Shown here piece by piece: positions 35,894 through 45,844 of a stretch of DNA of 64,000 nt (the stretch's first letter is position 1; each line of letters starts with the position of its first letter). The DNA comes from Octadecabacter arcticus 238 (GTDB lineage Bacteria > Pseudomonadota > Alphaproteobacteria > Rhodobacterales > Rhodobacteraceae). Under the pieces are notes generated by a model. The model saw only the letters and a program-made list of their open reading frames with translations. It was not told the origin of the DNA and did not search any database. The stretch is taken from assembly GCF_000155735.2 (NCBI RefSeq), contig NC_020908.1, forward strand, positions 4,401,501-4,465,500, read 5' to 3'. Position numbers and translations under genes: made by a program.

Positions 35894-36517
35894 TCACCAA
35901 TTGCACACTACAGGGACTTTCGTGTGCCAACTCGCCAAACCAGCATCCTCAAGTTCTTCGCGATCGGGCAAATCACGCAGGCTGCCCATCCCAAACACCA
36001 CAAGGAAATGTGTCGTCGTCACATAAGTATACGGCGCTCCTGCCCTCGGACTACGCGGACCCGTGGTGATCAACTCTTGCGCCCGCAATCGTCCAATCAG
36101 ATCGCGGCTGATGTCTTTGCCGAAAATATCCTTCAGCCCGTCACGGGTCAGCGGTTGATGATAGGCAATCGAAGCGAGCACAGCGACTTCGAATTCATTC
36201 AAATCCGTCAGTTGGTCACCCACATCCGCCGCCGCCCTGACGGCATCGGCAAATTGCACCCGCGTCCGCATCAACCAAGCGTCAGCGACACAGGCAATTT
36301 CAAAGGAGCGGTTCGCCAACTCCGCCTGGATATCCTCGATCAACAAATCGACCGACACCCCCTGTCCCACAACCCTCGCCAGATCCGCCCGCGGCACCGG
36401 GGTTGCGCTTGCGAAAATCACCGCCTCAATGCGTCCCATCCATTCCCGCCAGCGCAATTCTGGCGGCAAATCTTCCAAATCAGTGTCGAGCGGGGGCGTT
36501 TCCTTTGCCATGCTCAC
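35894..36517 (-). CDS. scpB: ScpB-like segregation/condensation protein
   Basis: 207 residues with the two winged-helix domains of ScpB: IEAVIFASATPVPRADLARVVG at the start, then LNEFEVAVLASIAYHQPLTRDGLKDIFG and RSPRAGAPYTYVTTTHFLVVFGM. Partner ScpA is not adjacent. Instead a DUF1403 gene precedes it with an ATGA-type overlap. The C-terminal tail (HTKVPVVCNW) may be altered by the neighbouring IS. This pair looks like the accessory ScpB/DUF1403 module of Rhodobacterales and Rhizobiales plasmids rather than the core condensin locus. Confidence 0.82.
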   Translation of the reverse strand: MSMAKETPPLDTDLEDLPPELRWREWMGRIEAVIFASATPVPRADLARVVGQGVSVDLLIEDIQAELANRSFEIACVADAWLMRTRVQFADAVRAAADVGDQLTDLNEFEVAVLASIAYHQPLTRDGLKDIFGKDISRDLIGRLRAQELITTGPRSPRAGAPYTYVTTTHFLVVFGMGSLRDLPDREELEDAGLASWHTKVPVVCNW

Positions 36518-36959
36518 ACCCCGTACAACCGGAACGTGGCGCGCCCGGTGAGCTCACGCACAACGCCCAGTTCCACCAGCCGATCACACAACCGCCGCGC
36601 CGCGCGGTCGGTCATCGTAACCGACGTGCCTTTGATTGTCGGGCTTAACATCCCCGACGACGACACCGCATCATGGCTCAGAAACAAGGCTAGCGCTTCG
36701 TCCGACCCTTTGGCCCGCAGTTTTGGCGCAATCATCTGCACCTTGGCGGCGCGTCGATCCAAATCCGCCGCTTTGCGGATCACTCCATCGCAGGCCGCAA
36801 GAATGGCGAGATGAACACGAGGCAACACATCGTCCTCCCCGTCCGCGATCACAAGGATATCCCTACGGGCCAAATGGGTCGCCAATAACGGCACGGGCCG
36901 GCCCCACCCAACCGCGCGGGCCAGCGTAAGATCCGCAAACATCAATGCCGCCGAATAAT
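36514..36959 (-). pseudogene. DUF1403 family protein, C-terminal fragment
   Basis: The C-terminal 145 residues or so of a DUF1403 protein: DLTLARAVGWGRPVPLLATHL, DRRAAKVQMIAPKLRAKGSD, TDRAARRLCDRLVELGVV, ending TGRATFRLYGV. The upstream part is cut off by the IS3 end at about 36960 and is not found beyond the element. It overlaps scpB. Function unknown; the family is often coupled to ScpB. Confidence 0.75.
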
Positions 36960-36966
36960 CCAGCCG

Positions 36967-37782
36967 CTACGTGGTGCAGTATTCCACTGGCGTTCTCAGA
37001 GGGCGCTCTGTGTTGTAGAAGCCGATCCAGCCGTCAATGATCCGTTTCGCTTGGAAGCCGTTTGTGATCTCGTGCAAATAGACTGCCTCCTGCTTCAGGG
37101 ACCGCCAGAGCCGTTCGATGAAGATGTTGTCCAGGTATCGGCCTCGGCCATCCATCGAGATTTTGATCTCGGCCTTGGTCAGCGTCGTGATCCAACCTGT
37201 GCCCGTATATTGGCTGCCCTGATCCGTATTCATTATTTCCGGCTTCCCATATCTGGCGATGGCCTCCTCCAGCGCCTCAACGCAGAAGCTGGCATCCAAC
37301 GTATTTGAGAACCGCCACGTCAGAACCTTACGGGTTGCCCAATCCATGATTGCGACCAGATATAGAAAGCCGTTCTTGACGGGGATGTAAGTAATGTCGC
37401 TGCACCAAACTTGATTGGGGCGTGTGATTGCCAACTTCCTCAGCAAGTATGGCTAGACCTTGTGCTGGGGGTGCTTCTTGCTGGTGTTCGGCCCCTTGTA
37501 GATGGCCTGCAACCCCATGATGGCCATCAAACGACGTATGCGGTGCCGTCCCGCCGAGGGCCCTGATTGGGGGAGATACGCCGCGATCTGGCGGCTGCCA
37601 AAGAACGGATACTTCGTAAATATCCGATCAATCTCATGCATCAGCTCAATCGTCGCCTGATCAAAGCCAATAGGCGTGTAATAGATCGAGGAACGGCTGA
37701 TCTTGAGCAGCTTACACTGGCGCGTCAGGCTCAAGTCTGGGTTCTCTTTACGGATCAACTCACGGCGTTCACACGGGCTCAT
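36967..37782 (-). pseudogene. IS3 transposase OrfB with internal TAG
   Basis: The frame begins SPCERRELIRKENPDLSLTRQC and has the DDE core (VWCSDITYIP, MNTDQGSQY, DNIFIERLWRSLKQE). It is stopped by TAG at 37453-37455 in HKV*PYLLR, where relatives have Tyr, and is otherwise open to 36967. Programmed frameshifting would normally fuse it to OrfA. Confidence 0.8.
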
Positions 37783-38057
37783 CCCTTAAGCCCTTGTGAC
37801 AAAAAATTATTCTCCACCGCAAGCTGGCCGATCTTGGCGTGAAGTTCTTTGATCTCGCCGTCTTTATTCTCAGCCTTCTTGATCTTGTCCGAAAACACCC
37901 CGGCCATGCCTTCAATCGCCTGCCGTTTCCACGTACTCACCTGCGTCGGGTGAAGCTGGCGCTTGGCTGCAATCTCCTGAACTGTCTTGTCGCCACGCAG
38001 CGCCTCAAGCGCCACAGCAGCTTTAAACTTGTCTGAAAAGTTCCCTCGCTTCGTCAT
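37779..38057 (-). CDS. IS3 OrfA helix-turn-helix protein
   Basis: 92 residues from MTKRGNFSDKFKAAVALEAL with the HTH (TVQEIAAKRQLHPTQVSTWK) and a leucine-zipper-like end. It overlaps orfB by four bases. A start four codons upstream is also possible. Confidence 0.8.
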   Translation of the reverse strand: MTKRGNFSDKFKAAVALEALRGDKTVQEIAAKRQLHPTQVSTWKRQAIEGMAGVFSDKIKKAENKDGEIKELHAKIGQLAVENNFLSQGLKG

Positions 38058-38312
38058 TCTCGTATCCATTCAATCATGTTGGATACACCTCAGCACGCTG
38101 TCCAATTTTACCAGACCAATTCCATATGCGGCGAATGGTAGGTGAGAGCCAACTTCGCCGATGTTCTGTGCCGCAACAGGTCGTGTTTCAAGGTCTGGAA
38201 TTACCGGTGCAGGCTATCACAACAACCCATCAGGCATCTTCTGTTCCGCCGCCGTATTCGCACGCCTGAAGTAGAGCGTGACCAATGTTGATACAATCAC
38301 GATGAACAATGA

Positions 38313-38867
38313 CTGAACGACTACCGGCTGACGCCGGTAGGTTCCCTTTTTGAATGTAATTCAAGATACTGAAGTATGACAGCGTCAGTGACATTGCCGC
38401 TGGTTGTTGAGAAAAATCCGCGAGCCCAAAACCGCTGGCCCCAGTACCGTTTGCGCAGTTCGGGAAACTCGCGCTGTATCTTATAAGACGAGCGTCCCTT
38501 GATCCGCATCATCACCTTTGACAATGCTATCTGAGGCGGGACCGATATGAACATGTGGACGTGATCGGTCGACAATACGCCCTTCTCAATATGCACGCCA
38601 AGTTCTTGGCATGTTTGGATAATGATTTCACGGATACGCTCACGCATCTCACCGCGCATAACTTTGTATCGGTATTTTGTTGTCCAGACGACGTGAAACC
38701 GGTGATAAAATTTGGTATGGCTTCCTGTGGAATAGATCATAATCTTCCCTCTCATTTTTAAGACCCTTACCGCTTCGCGGGGTCTTAAAAATGAGAGGGA
38801 AGATTATAGTACATTACGCTAAAGCGGACCGGCTGGAAGCCGGTGGCTTTAATCCCGTTTGTGGAAA
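38313..38867 (-). mobile_element. IS200/IS605-family element, copy 2 (intact)
   Basis: 555 bp, same ends as copy 1, next to TTAC (38868-38871 as GTAA). There is no target duplication, as expected for this family. A perfect 28-bp inverted repeat (38739-38766/38780-38807) overlaps the tnpA start and ribosome site. Insertion is inside the BASS transporter gene. Confidence 0.9.
38321..38740 (-). CDS. tnpA: IS200-type Y1 transposase TnpA
   Basis: 139 residues from MIYSTGSHTKFYHRFHVVW. The HUH motif is HVHMF and the catalytic Tyr is likely in VILQYLELH near the end, the normal IS200 layout. The ribosome site GAGAGGGAAG is inside the long hairpin, so translation is probably held down, as known for IS200. 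Confidence 0.9.
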   Translation of the reverse strand: MIYSTGSHTKFYHRFHVVWTTKYRYKVMRGEMRERIREIIIQTCQELGVHIEKGVLSTDHVHMFISVPPQIALSKVMMRIKGRSSYKIQREFPELRKRYWGQRFWARGFFSTTSGNVTDAVILQYLELHSKREPTGVSR

Positions 38868-40542
38868 GTAAAGCACAGGGACCGCGTTGACCGACTGCTG
38901 TTCGACCCCTGAAAAAGTGAACGCGATGATTGCGATGGCCAGAGGCCCGTTCTGAATGCCTGTTTCAAGACCCACGGTGCGGGCGTTGCGCGGATGAAGT
39001 TTCAGGGCCTTGGCGAACAGATAACCGACGGTGATGCCAATTATCCCAAGCGCAATAGAGGCTGCATAAGTCGCCCAACCTGTTTCCATCAGGAAAGCAA
39101 AATTGCGCGGAATCCACGATACGATCAGAAACGCGATAAAGAAAATCGCAAGCATCGAACCCATGAATTCCGTCACCGCCCCCACATTGGCATTAAGCTT
39201 GCGCAGCACCATGCCGATGGCGACAGGCACCAACAGCAAAACGAGCGTCGCGATGATGTTTTCACGCGGGATATCCACGTCGAGCGCGCCAGCATAGATC
39301 ACCAGCACGATAGGGATCAGCACCACGCCAAATATGGTCGAGGTCACGGTCATCAGCACCGACAGCGCGAGATTCCCCTTTGAAAAATATGTGAAAATGT
39401 TGGACGTCGTGCCGCCGGGCATACACGACATGATCAAAATGCCGATCTTGACCGGATCTGACACCGGTAGGGTGAGCGCCAGTAGAAACCCGATGAACGG
39501 CATGAACCCGTATTGCGACACAATCCCGATCATCAGCCCGTAAGGCCGCTTGAGCGCCAGTATGAAATCGCGTGGCGTGAGCGACGCGCCCATGCCCAGC
39601 ATGATCACAAAGATCATCAGCGCGAGGATTGCCTGTTCCAGTGGTCCGACCATATTGCGTATCTACCTGTATTGAGTGACCTTAGGATGCGTCGCGCATC
39701 GCTGTGTCTTGGGCGCGTAAATCCTTGCGCAGGATTTTTCCAACGTTCGATTTCGGCAGATCATCGCGGAATTCTACCGATTTTGGGACTTTGTAACCGG
39801 TCAGATGCTCTCTGCAGTAGCTGCGGATCGCGGCCTCGGTCAGCGTCGCGTCACGCAGCACGACAAAGGCTTTGACCGCTTCGCCCGAAGCACCATCCGG
39901 CACCCCGATCACTGCCGTCTCCATGATGCCGGGATGACGGGCAAGGCAATCCTCGATCTCGTTGGGGTAGACGTTGAAGCCCGACACCAGCACCATGTCC
40001 TTCTTGCGGTCAACGATGGAAAAATAGCCGTCGCTGTCCATGACCCCGATGTCGCCCGTCAGCAGCCAATCGCCGCGCATGGTTTTGGCGGTCTCGTCGG
40101 GCTTGTTCCAATAGCCCTTCATGATCTGCGGACCGCGTGCGGCCAGTTCGCCGGCCTTGCCCTGCGCCACCTCGTTGCCGTCGTCATCCAGACACCGCAG
40201 TTGGGTTGAAGGCACGGGAATGCCGATTGAATTCGGGCGCGTTTTGCCAAGTGGGTTGAAAGTGATGACAGGCGAGGATTCCGTCAGCCCGTACCCTTCC
40301 AGCACAGGCTTGCCTGTCACGTCTTCCCAACGTTCCGCAACAGAGCTTTGCAGCGCCATACCGCCAGCAGATGCAAATTTCAGCGTTTTCGGTGGGGAAT
40401 CCTGAAACCACACCTCATTGCTCAGCCCATTGAACAGCGTATTCACGCCGCTCATCCATGTGATCGGATAGTTTTCGAACGCACGTTTGAGGTTGGATAA
40501 GGGGCGCGGGTTGGGGATCAACACGTTGCGCGCACCAAGGTA

Positions 40543-41097
40543 CTGAACGACTACCGGCTGGCGCCGGTAGGTTCCCTTTTTGAATGTAATTCAAGATACT
40601 GAAGTATGACAGCGTCAGTGACATTGCCGCTGGTTGTTGAGAAAAATCCGCGAGCCCAAAACCGCTGGCCCCAGTACCGTTTGCGCAGTTCGGGAAACTC
40701 GCGCTGTATCTTATAAGACAAGCGTCCCTTGATCCGCATCATCACCTTTGACAAAGCTATCTGAGGCGGGACCGATATGAACATGTGGACGTGATCGGTC
40801 GACAATACGCCCGTCTCAATATGCACGCCAAGTTCTTGGCATGTTTGGATAATGGTTTCACGGATACGCTCACGCATTTCACCGCGCATAACTTTGTATC
40901 GGTATTTTGTTGTCCAGACGACGTGAAATCGGTGATAAAATTTGGTATGGCTTCCTGTGGAATAGATCATAATCTTCCCTCTCATTTTTAAGACCCTTAC
41001 CGCTTCGCGGGGTCTTAAAAATGAGAAGGAAGATTATAGTACATTACGCTGAAGCGGACCGGCTGGAAGCCGGTGGCTTTAATCCCGTTTGTGGAAA
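40543..41097 (-). mobile_element. IS200/IS605-family element, copy 3 (intact)
   Basis: 555 bp, nearly identical to copy 2, next to TTAC (41098-41101 as GTAA). The inverted repeat before tnpA has one mismatch, and its loop is in the same orientation as copy 2. Inserted in the acyl-CoA ligase gene. Confidence 0.9.
40551..40970 (-). CDS. tnpA: IS200-type Y1 transposase TnpA
   Basis: 139 residues, differing from copy 2 at only a few positions (RIRETII, HIETGV, GRLSYK, GASR). HUH motif HVHMF present. Intact. Confidence 0.9.
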   Translation of the reverse strand: MIYSTGSHTKFYHRFHVVWTTKYRYKVMRGEMRERIRETIIQTCQELGVHIETGVLSTDHVHMFISVPPQIALSKVMMRIKGRLSYKIQREFPELRKRYWGQRFWARGFFSTTSGNVTDAVILQYLELHSKREPTGASR

Positions 41098-42149
41098 GTA
41101 AAATCCGAGCAGGTTCACCGTAAATGCGAAGATATGATAAAGTGGCAGAGCGGTCAGCGCGACCTCGCGTCCCTTTTCCACGCCGTCGCTGATCATCTCC
41201 ATGGTCTGTTCCATGTTCATCATCAGGTTGCCGTGGGTCAGCATTGCGCCTTTGGGCACGCCCGTGGTGCCGCCGGTATATTGCAGGCAGGCGATATCGT
41301 CGGGCGACAGTACGCTGGAATACCCTTCGACAGCGATGCTTTTGCGGGCGCTTTGCTGGTGTCCTGCCTCAATCGCATCGGGCAGACGGATATGGGGCAA
41401 GGTGATCGGGGCCAACGTGCGGTCCCAGTGTTTTTGCACCAGCCGCACGATACCGCGCGGCATGGCGGGGAAAAACTCGGCCACTTGGGTGACGATGATA
41501 TTGGGAATGGGATGACCCTTGAGGGCTTGGGTCAGCTTGTCGGCAAAAATGTCCACCACAATCAGGGCCTGGGGTTCGGCATCCGCAAACTGGTGTGCCA
41601 TTTCCTCGGCCGTATAGAGCGGATTGACGTTTACGACGACGCAGCCCGCCTTCAAGACCGCAAAGGCCGCCACCGGAAAGGACAGACCGTTGGGCATTTG
41701 GATCGCAACCCTGTCACCCTGCTTGAGACCCGCCGTTTCGCGCAGATAGACGGCGAGGCCATCTGACATCTCGTCAACCTGTTTGAAGGTAAGCGAGCCA
41801 TTCATTCCGTTCGGCAGGCAGGCCGTAAACGCTGTCTTACCACTATAGAGGTGCGACGCAGCGCTCACCATGTCGCCGATGGTTCGGAACTGTGCGGCCT
41901 CAATCTCGGCGCGCATAGACGGACCGTAATACGCGGTCCACGGATGAATTGGCTGGCTCATAATCCCTCCCAAGATAATAGAAACATTCTACAGACTCAT
42001 CGTGCGTATATGCAAAGATTTTCGCGACATGAAAGTTATTAAACGTCAAACTTTTATGGGTCTAAATATTTGAAAACCACACAACACCAACTTTTGATTT
42101 TAAACGCATGTTTTTTGCAGAATGAATTAAAGCAAGCCAAATTGGCAAG

Positions 42150-43352
42150 TAAGGCTTATCCCCTTTGCTCCGGCGGCACCTGATGTAGTGCGAAGCGGCT
42201 TGCCAATCTAGAGTGTTCTGGTATTGTTCTTCCCATGCCAGCCAGATGGAAAAACGACAAACCCATGTCCCGCCCCGCGTTCGACGCCAGGTTTTCTGAT
42301 GAGGAAGCGTGTTCGCATTATCTGGTGGAACATCGTTGGCCTGAGGGCTTCGTCTGTCCTTCCTGTGGCACCTGCAAGGGCTGGCCGTTAAAGCGAAATC
42401 GCGCGACTTGGGAATGTGCCGGTTGCGCACGGCAGACATCCGTGACGGCTGGCACGGTAATGCACAGCAGCCATTTGCCGTTGCGAATTTGGTTTCTTGC
42501 CGCGCACATCATCACCAGCCATTCCAACGGCATGTCAGCGCTGCAACTTCAGGCGCAACTTGGCCTTGGCAGCTACAAGACGGGTCGCCATCGTCGCTCG
42601 GACCGATGGCGCTTCTCGGCGACCTCCTCTTGCAAAAGCTGCGGCGGTCGATGGTCAACCCTGACCGCAACCCCCTGAAAGACCTTGTCGAAATCGATGA
42701 AACAGAGATGCCGTTCCGGTCCCGGCATGATCCCGAGGACCGGCCAAAGGGTGGGCGGAGCCCGGTTGGAAAGATGTTTGTCGTCTGTGCCGTCGAGTTA
42801 TCAAGTGACGGACATCCGCGCCGTATCAGGATGAAACACATTCCCGACGGCGCGTCAAAGACGCTGCACGGGTTCATTGGTCAGGCTGTTGAGCCTGGCG
42901 CTCACATCATCACGGACGGCTGGCTCGGTTACGAAAATCCGCCTGCAAACACGCATGAGGCGAAGGTCGTCAGCGGCAAAAAGGCACGCGACATACTCCA
43001 CTGGGTCCACCGCGTGTTCTCCAACCTGAAAACGCGGGCAAAAGGCGTCTTCCACGGCCTCAGAAAGTGCCATCTGCAACGCTATCTTGACTAATTCGTG
43101 TTCCGCTGGAACCGACGGCGACACATGCGAAGCGGCTTCGACACGCTGCTAGGGATCGGTGTTGGTCTCGGGCCAGCGACATATCGTGATTTTGTTAAAC
43201 AGCGCGCCTGAAGGCCCTCGTTCACGGCAAAAGCCACGCCCTATAAACCCACCAGACATTACAAACTGATCCGATCCGCCTCTAAAGCCACAAGGGCAAG
43301 ATTCTGCGCCGCGTCAACATGTGGCGCAACCGGACTAAAAGGGATAAGCCTC
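42150..43352 (+). mobile_element. IS1595-family element (ISXO2-like), with 8-bp target duplication
   Basis: Inverted ends share GGCTTATCCC (42153 and 43350). TTGGCAAG is repeated at 42142-42149 and 43353-43360, the 8-bp duplication usual for IS1595. The transposase is broken. The 170 bp upstream to the acyl-CoA ligase start holds no gene. Confidence 0.88.
42235..43211 (+). pseudogene. IS1595-type transposase, frameshifted and with a TAA
   Basis: The N-terminal zinc-ribbon (CPSCGTCKGW, CAGCARQTS) is followed by a frameshift near 42585 (after LGSYKT). The second frame gives the ISXO2-like DDE region VEIDETEMP, then ITDGWLGY and WVHRVFSNLKTRAKG. A TAA at 43092-43094 replaces the Glu expected in YLDEFVFRWNRR. 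The rest runs to 43211. Inactive. Confidence 0.85.
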
Positions 43353-43439
43353 TTGGCAAGTCATGATACAATTATCCTAAGACTACTTTTAAAGCATTTG
43401 GTTCAGACTGCGAGATACTGTCACCCAAGAGTGAATAGA

Positions 43440-43547
43440 GGGGGGCGGTTTGTTCCGTTTGATCTCACGGTGCACAGTCGAACGGTGCCTGCCGATCTCA
43501 GCAGTGATCCTGTCCACAGCCATCTTCGCACTCAATATGTCTTTCAT
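43440..43547 (-). pseudogene. IS30-type transposase, short N-terminal relic
   Basis: The minus-strand frame gives KMAVDRITAEIGRHRSTVHR, followed by EIKRN, the characteristic IS30 helix-turn-helix. Only about 36 codons remain. Between the IS1595 and this relic I see nothing. Confidence 0.6.
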
Positions 43548-43561
43548 TGTGCATCAGTTAC

Positions 43562-43632
43562 GAATCCTGCTTTAAAAACACGGAATTATGACACTTCTAA
43601 TCTACAGATGTGGGACATTCTAACTTTGCGGC
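43562..43632 (-). mobile_element. Solo end of an ISNCY-type element
   Basis: GAATCCTGCTT and GATGTGGGACATTCTAACTT match the right end of the ISNCY-type element at 25864-25929. No transposase remains here. Confidence 0.6.
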
Positions 43633-43719
43633 TACACCGTCCAATACATCAAACCCTGTTATGTCAATCGAGTCAGCCTTGGAATGGGTGCGCCAACGAT
43701 TGCTGGCGACACGTGCTGT

Positions 43720-43920
43720 GCAATAGGACGGCAATTGTAACTGCCAATCTGACGAAAAATCACGGCTTGCCTCCCTAGGACTTCACGCGCAGCGGGCTGG
43801 ACAGCGTGGTGTTCCCACATCGCCAGCCGAAGCGCTGTCGCGCAGGAAGTTTCAACGCGGTTCATGCGGGCCGACCTTACTGCCGACAGCGCGATCCGGT
43901 TGTGGATATGACATTTTTCC
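43720..43920 (-). pseudogene. Extensin-like protein, internal fragment
   Basis: The minus-strand frame contains CHIHNRIALSAVRSARMNRV, TSCATALRLAMWEHHAVQPA and IGSYNCRPI, matching the C-terminal domain of bacterial extensin-like proteins. Both ends are missing, the downstream one at the IS relic. Remnant only. Confidence 0.5.
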
Positions 43921-44083
43921 GACGTCCCCAGCGGGCTCATGACGGACACTTGTGCTGCTCGCGCCAACACCGCGCGGCATCGCTCAGCACCATTCGTAGC
44001 TTTGACATGGTCAGCAGTGTGACAGGATGTGCTACGTCCAACTGGACAGTTGGATTCTATTCTGGTGGTAACGGTGAGGCTGG

Positions 44084-44245
44084 GTGAAACAGTGCCAAGA
44101 ATTCTGCAAGAATTGTCCCTACGGCCACCAAAGAAACCACGGTGCTGCTGACAGATCCAAAGATTGCACAGCGCGATACACGGCGTTTGGCCTTTGGGGC
44201 ATCGGTTGCTTCATTGTCTATTGGATCATCTGGTTACACGGGTAG
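44084..44245 (+). CDS. Small Cys-rich single-helix membrane protein (53 aa)
   Basis: GTG 44084 with GTGAGG upstream. The protein starts MKQCQEFCKNCPYGHQRNHG, with a C-x3-C-x2-C cluster and two His that could bind metal. A membrane helix FGLWGIGCFIVYWIIWLHG ends the protein. It stops at TAG 44245. It is convergent with ahcY and before its terminator. I do not recognise the family; composition and ribosome site support a real gene. From 43921 to 44083 nothing is clear. Confidence 0.45.
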   Translation: MKQCQEFCKNCPYGHQRNHGAADRSKDCTARYTAFGLWGIGCFIVYWIIWLHG

Positions 44246-44298
44246 GCCCTACTTTTCGCGTTGGAACTTAATGCGAAATTCCGACCCCACCAACGAAA

Positions 44299-44322
44299 AC
44301 GCCGACCCAGTTGGATCGGCGT
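44299..44322 (-). terminator. Terminator of ahcY
   Basis: Arms ACGCCGA (44299-44305) and TCGGCGT (44316-44322) are followed on the minus strand by TTTCG. It lies 25 bp after the ahcY stop. Confidence 0.75.
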
Positions 44323-44346
44323 CACCGTTATGTATTTCACATCGTG

Positions 44347-45735
44347 TTAGTAGCGGTAGTGCTCGGGCTTGAACGGACCGTCTGGGGACACGCCGATATA
44401 AGCCGCTTGTTCCGCATCAAGTTTGGACAGCTTCACGCCAATGCGATCAAGATGCAGACGCGCAACTTTCTCGTCCAAATGTTTGGGCAGGATGTAAACG
44501 CCGGGCTGGTATTCGTCACCCTTGGTCCACAATTCGATCTGCGCGAGAACTTGATTGGTGAACGAAGCGGACATCACAAACGACGGGTGGCCCGTCGCAT
44601 TGCCAAGGTTCAACAAACGTCCCTCGGACAACAGAATCAGGCGATGGCCATTCGGCATCTCGATCATGTCGACCTGTTCTTTGATGTTGGTCCACTTGTG
44701 GTTCTTCAGCGCTGCAACCTGAATTTCGTTGTCGAAGTGACCGATGTTACCGACGATCGCCATGTCTTTCATGCGGCGCATATGTTCGATACGGATCACG
44801 TCTTTGTTGCCCGTCGTGGTGACGAAAATATCAGCTGTTTCAACGACATCATCCAACGTCGTGACCTGAAATCCGTCCATCGCCGCCTGAAGTGCACAGA
44901 TCGGGTCGACTTCGGTGACGATCACGCGTGCACCAGCACCAGACAGGGATGCAGCAGACCCTTTGCCGACATCGCCGTAACCCATCACGACGGCAACCTT
45001 ACCGGCCATCATCGTATCTGTTGCACGTCGAATACCGTCGACCAGCGATTCCTTGCAGCCATACTTATTGTCGAACTTCGACTTGGTCACAGAATCGTTC
45101 ACGTTGATCGCAGGAAACGGCAGCTCACCCTTCTTGTGCAGATCATACAGGCGGTGAACACCTGTCGTTGTTTCCTCGGACACGCCCTGAATGTCGGCTT
45201 TGGTCTTGGCGAACCAACCGGGTGTCTCTGCGATACGTTTTAGGATCTGCGCCTTGATTGCGACTTCCTCTTCGGACTGCGGCACAGGCAGCAGATCTTC
45301 GCCAGCTTCCATGCGCGCGCCGTACAAAATGTACAACGTAGCGTCGCCGCCATCGTCGAGGATCATGTTCGCGCCATCCGGGAATGCGAACGATTTGTCG
45401 AGGTAATCCCAATGCTCTTCCAGTGACTGGCCCTTGATCGCAAACACAGGCGTTCCGCCTTCAGCAATCGCTGCTGCCGCGTGGTCTTGCGTGGAAAAGA
45501 TGTTGCAAGATGCCCAGCGCACATCTGCGCCAAGTTCTACCAAGGTCTCAATCAACACCGCTGTCTGGATCGTCATATGCAGCGATCCAACAATCCGCGC
45601 GCCTTTTAGCGGCTTGGTTGTGCCAAATTCGGTACGACACGCCATCAGGCCCGGCATTTCGGTTTCAGCAATGTCGAGTTCTTTGCGGCCAAATGCTGCA
45701 AGTGTAATGTCTTTAACTATGTAATCCTTGGCCAT
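44347..45735 (-). CDS. ahcY: Adenosylhomocysteinase
   Basis: Hydrolyses S-adenosylhomocysteine to adenosine and homocysteine, clearing the product inhibitor of methyltransferases such as CcrM. The start [10 protein letters not shown] at 45735 has AAGGAG eight bases upstream. 462 residues. The NAD motif [28 protein letters not shown] and the C-terminal [12 protein letters not shown] are all in place. It diverges from an HD-domain gene across about 110 bp. No SAH riboswitch structure was recognised in that gap. Confidence 0.96.
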   Translation of the reverse strand: MAKDYIVKDITLAAFGRKELDIAETEMPGLMACRTEFGTTKPLKGARIVGSLHMTIQTAVLIETLVELGADVRWASCNIFSTQDHAAAAIAEGGTPVFAIKGQSLEEHWDYLDKSFAFPDGANMILDDGGDATLYILYGARMEAGEDLLPVPQSEEEVAIKAQILKRIAETPGWFAKTKADIQGVSEETTTGVHRLYDLHKKGELPFPAINVNDSVTKSKFDNKYGCKESLVDGIRRATDTMMAGKVAVVMGYGDVGKGSAASLSGAGARVIVTEVDPICALQAAMDGFQVTTLDDVVETADIFVTTTGNKDVIRIEHMRRMKDMAIVGNIGHFDNEIQVAALKNHKWTNIKEQVDMIEMPNGHRLILLSEGRLLNLGNATGHPSFVMSASFTNQVLAQIELWTKGDEYQPGVYILPKHLDEKVARLHLDRIGVKLSKLDAEQAAYIGVSPDGPFKPEHYRY

Positions 45736-45844
45736 GGGCCGCACTCCTTACGATAAAATTCCACGTTTCATAGCATCGTCTTCTGGTCTCGACAATGCTG
45801 GTTGGGTCGCCTTAGGGTCGCGGTTCGATTGTGGAGAGTGGCCA

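Larger units (their letters stand above)
36960..38105 (-). mobile_element. IS3-family element, probably inactive
   Basis: Carries the orfA-orfB pair of an IS3-type element on the minus strand. orfB has an in-frame stop. Clear terminal repeats were not identified, so the borders are approximate. The left side truncates DUF1403. Host-like sequence resumes before the BASS transporter tail at 38217. Confidence 0.65.
38217..39653 (-). pseudogene. BASS-type (bile acid:Na+ symporter-like) transporter split by IS200 copy 2
   Basis: A multi-helix membrane protein of the bile-acid/sodium symporter family. The gene reads from 39653 to 38868, is interrupted by the 555-bp element and resumes at 38312 for ...SLFIVIVSTLVTLYFRRAN, ending TGA 38217. 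Without the IS the frame is a perfect 294 codons. Typical motifs are SCMPGGTTSN and GLETGIQNGPLAIAI. As it stands the last 31 codons are replaced by IS-coded residues, removing the final helix. Confidence 0.87.
39682..41973 (-). pseudogene. fadD: Long-chain acyl-CoA ligase (AMP-forming) split by IS200 copy 3
   Basis: The N-terminal part (41973-41098) has the AMP-binding motif YTGGTTGVPKGAMLTHGNL. It stops in NLLGFY at the IS and resumes (40542-39682) as YLGARNVLIPNP, then EGYGLTESSP, DWLLTGDIG and DRKKDMVLVSGFNVYP, ending in the PKSNVGKILRKDLR lysine motif. Without the IS the frame is 579 codons exactly. It would activate fatty acids to CoA thioesters. The adjacent BASS gene is 28 bp downstream, probably in one operon, so both were lost. 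Confidence 0.9.

Noticed and set aside
43806..44087. Plus-strand frame of 93 codons
   Set aside because: It is antisense to the extensin-like remnant and has a composition typical of a shadow frame.
45736..45844. SAH or SAM riboswitch upstream of ahcY
   Set aside because: I could not find a pseudoknot-like or conserved core arrangement in the roughly 110-bp gap; a covariance-model search would decide.
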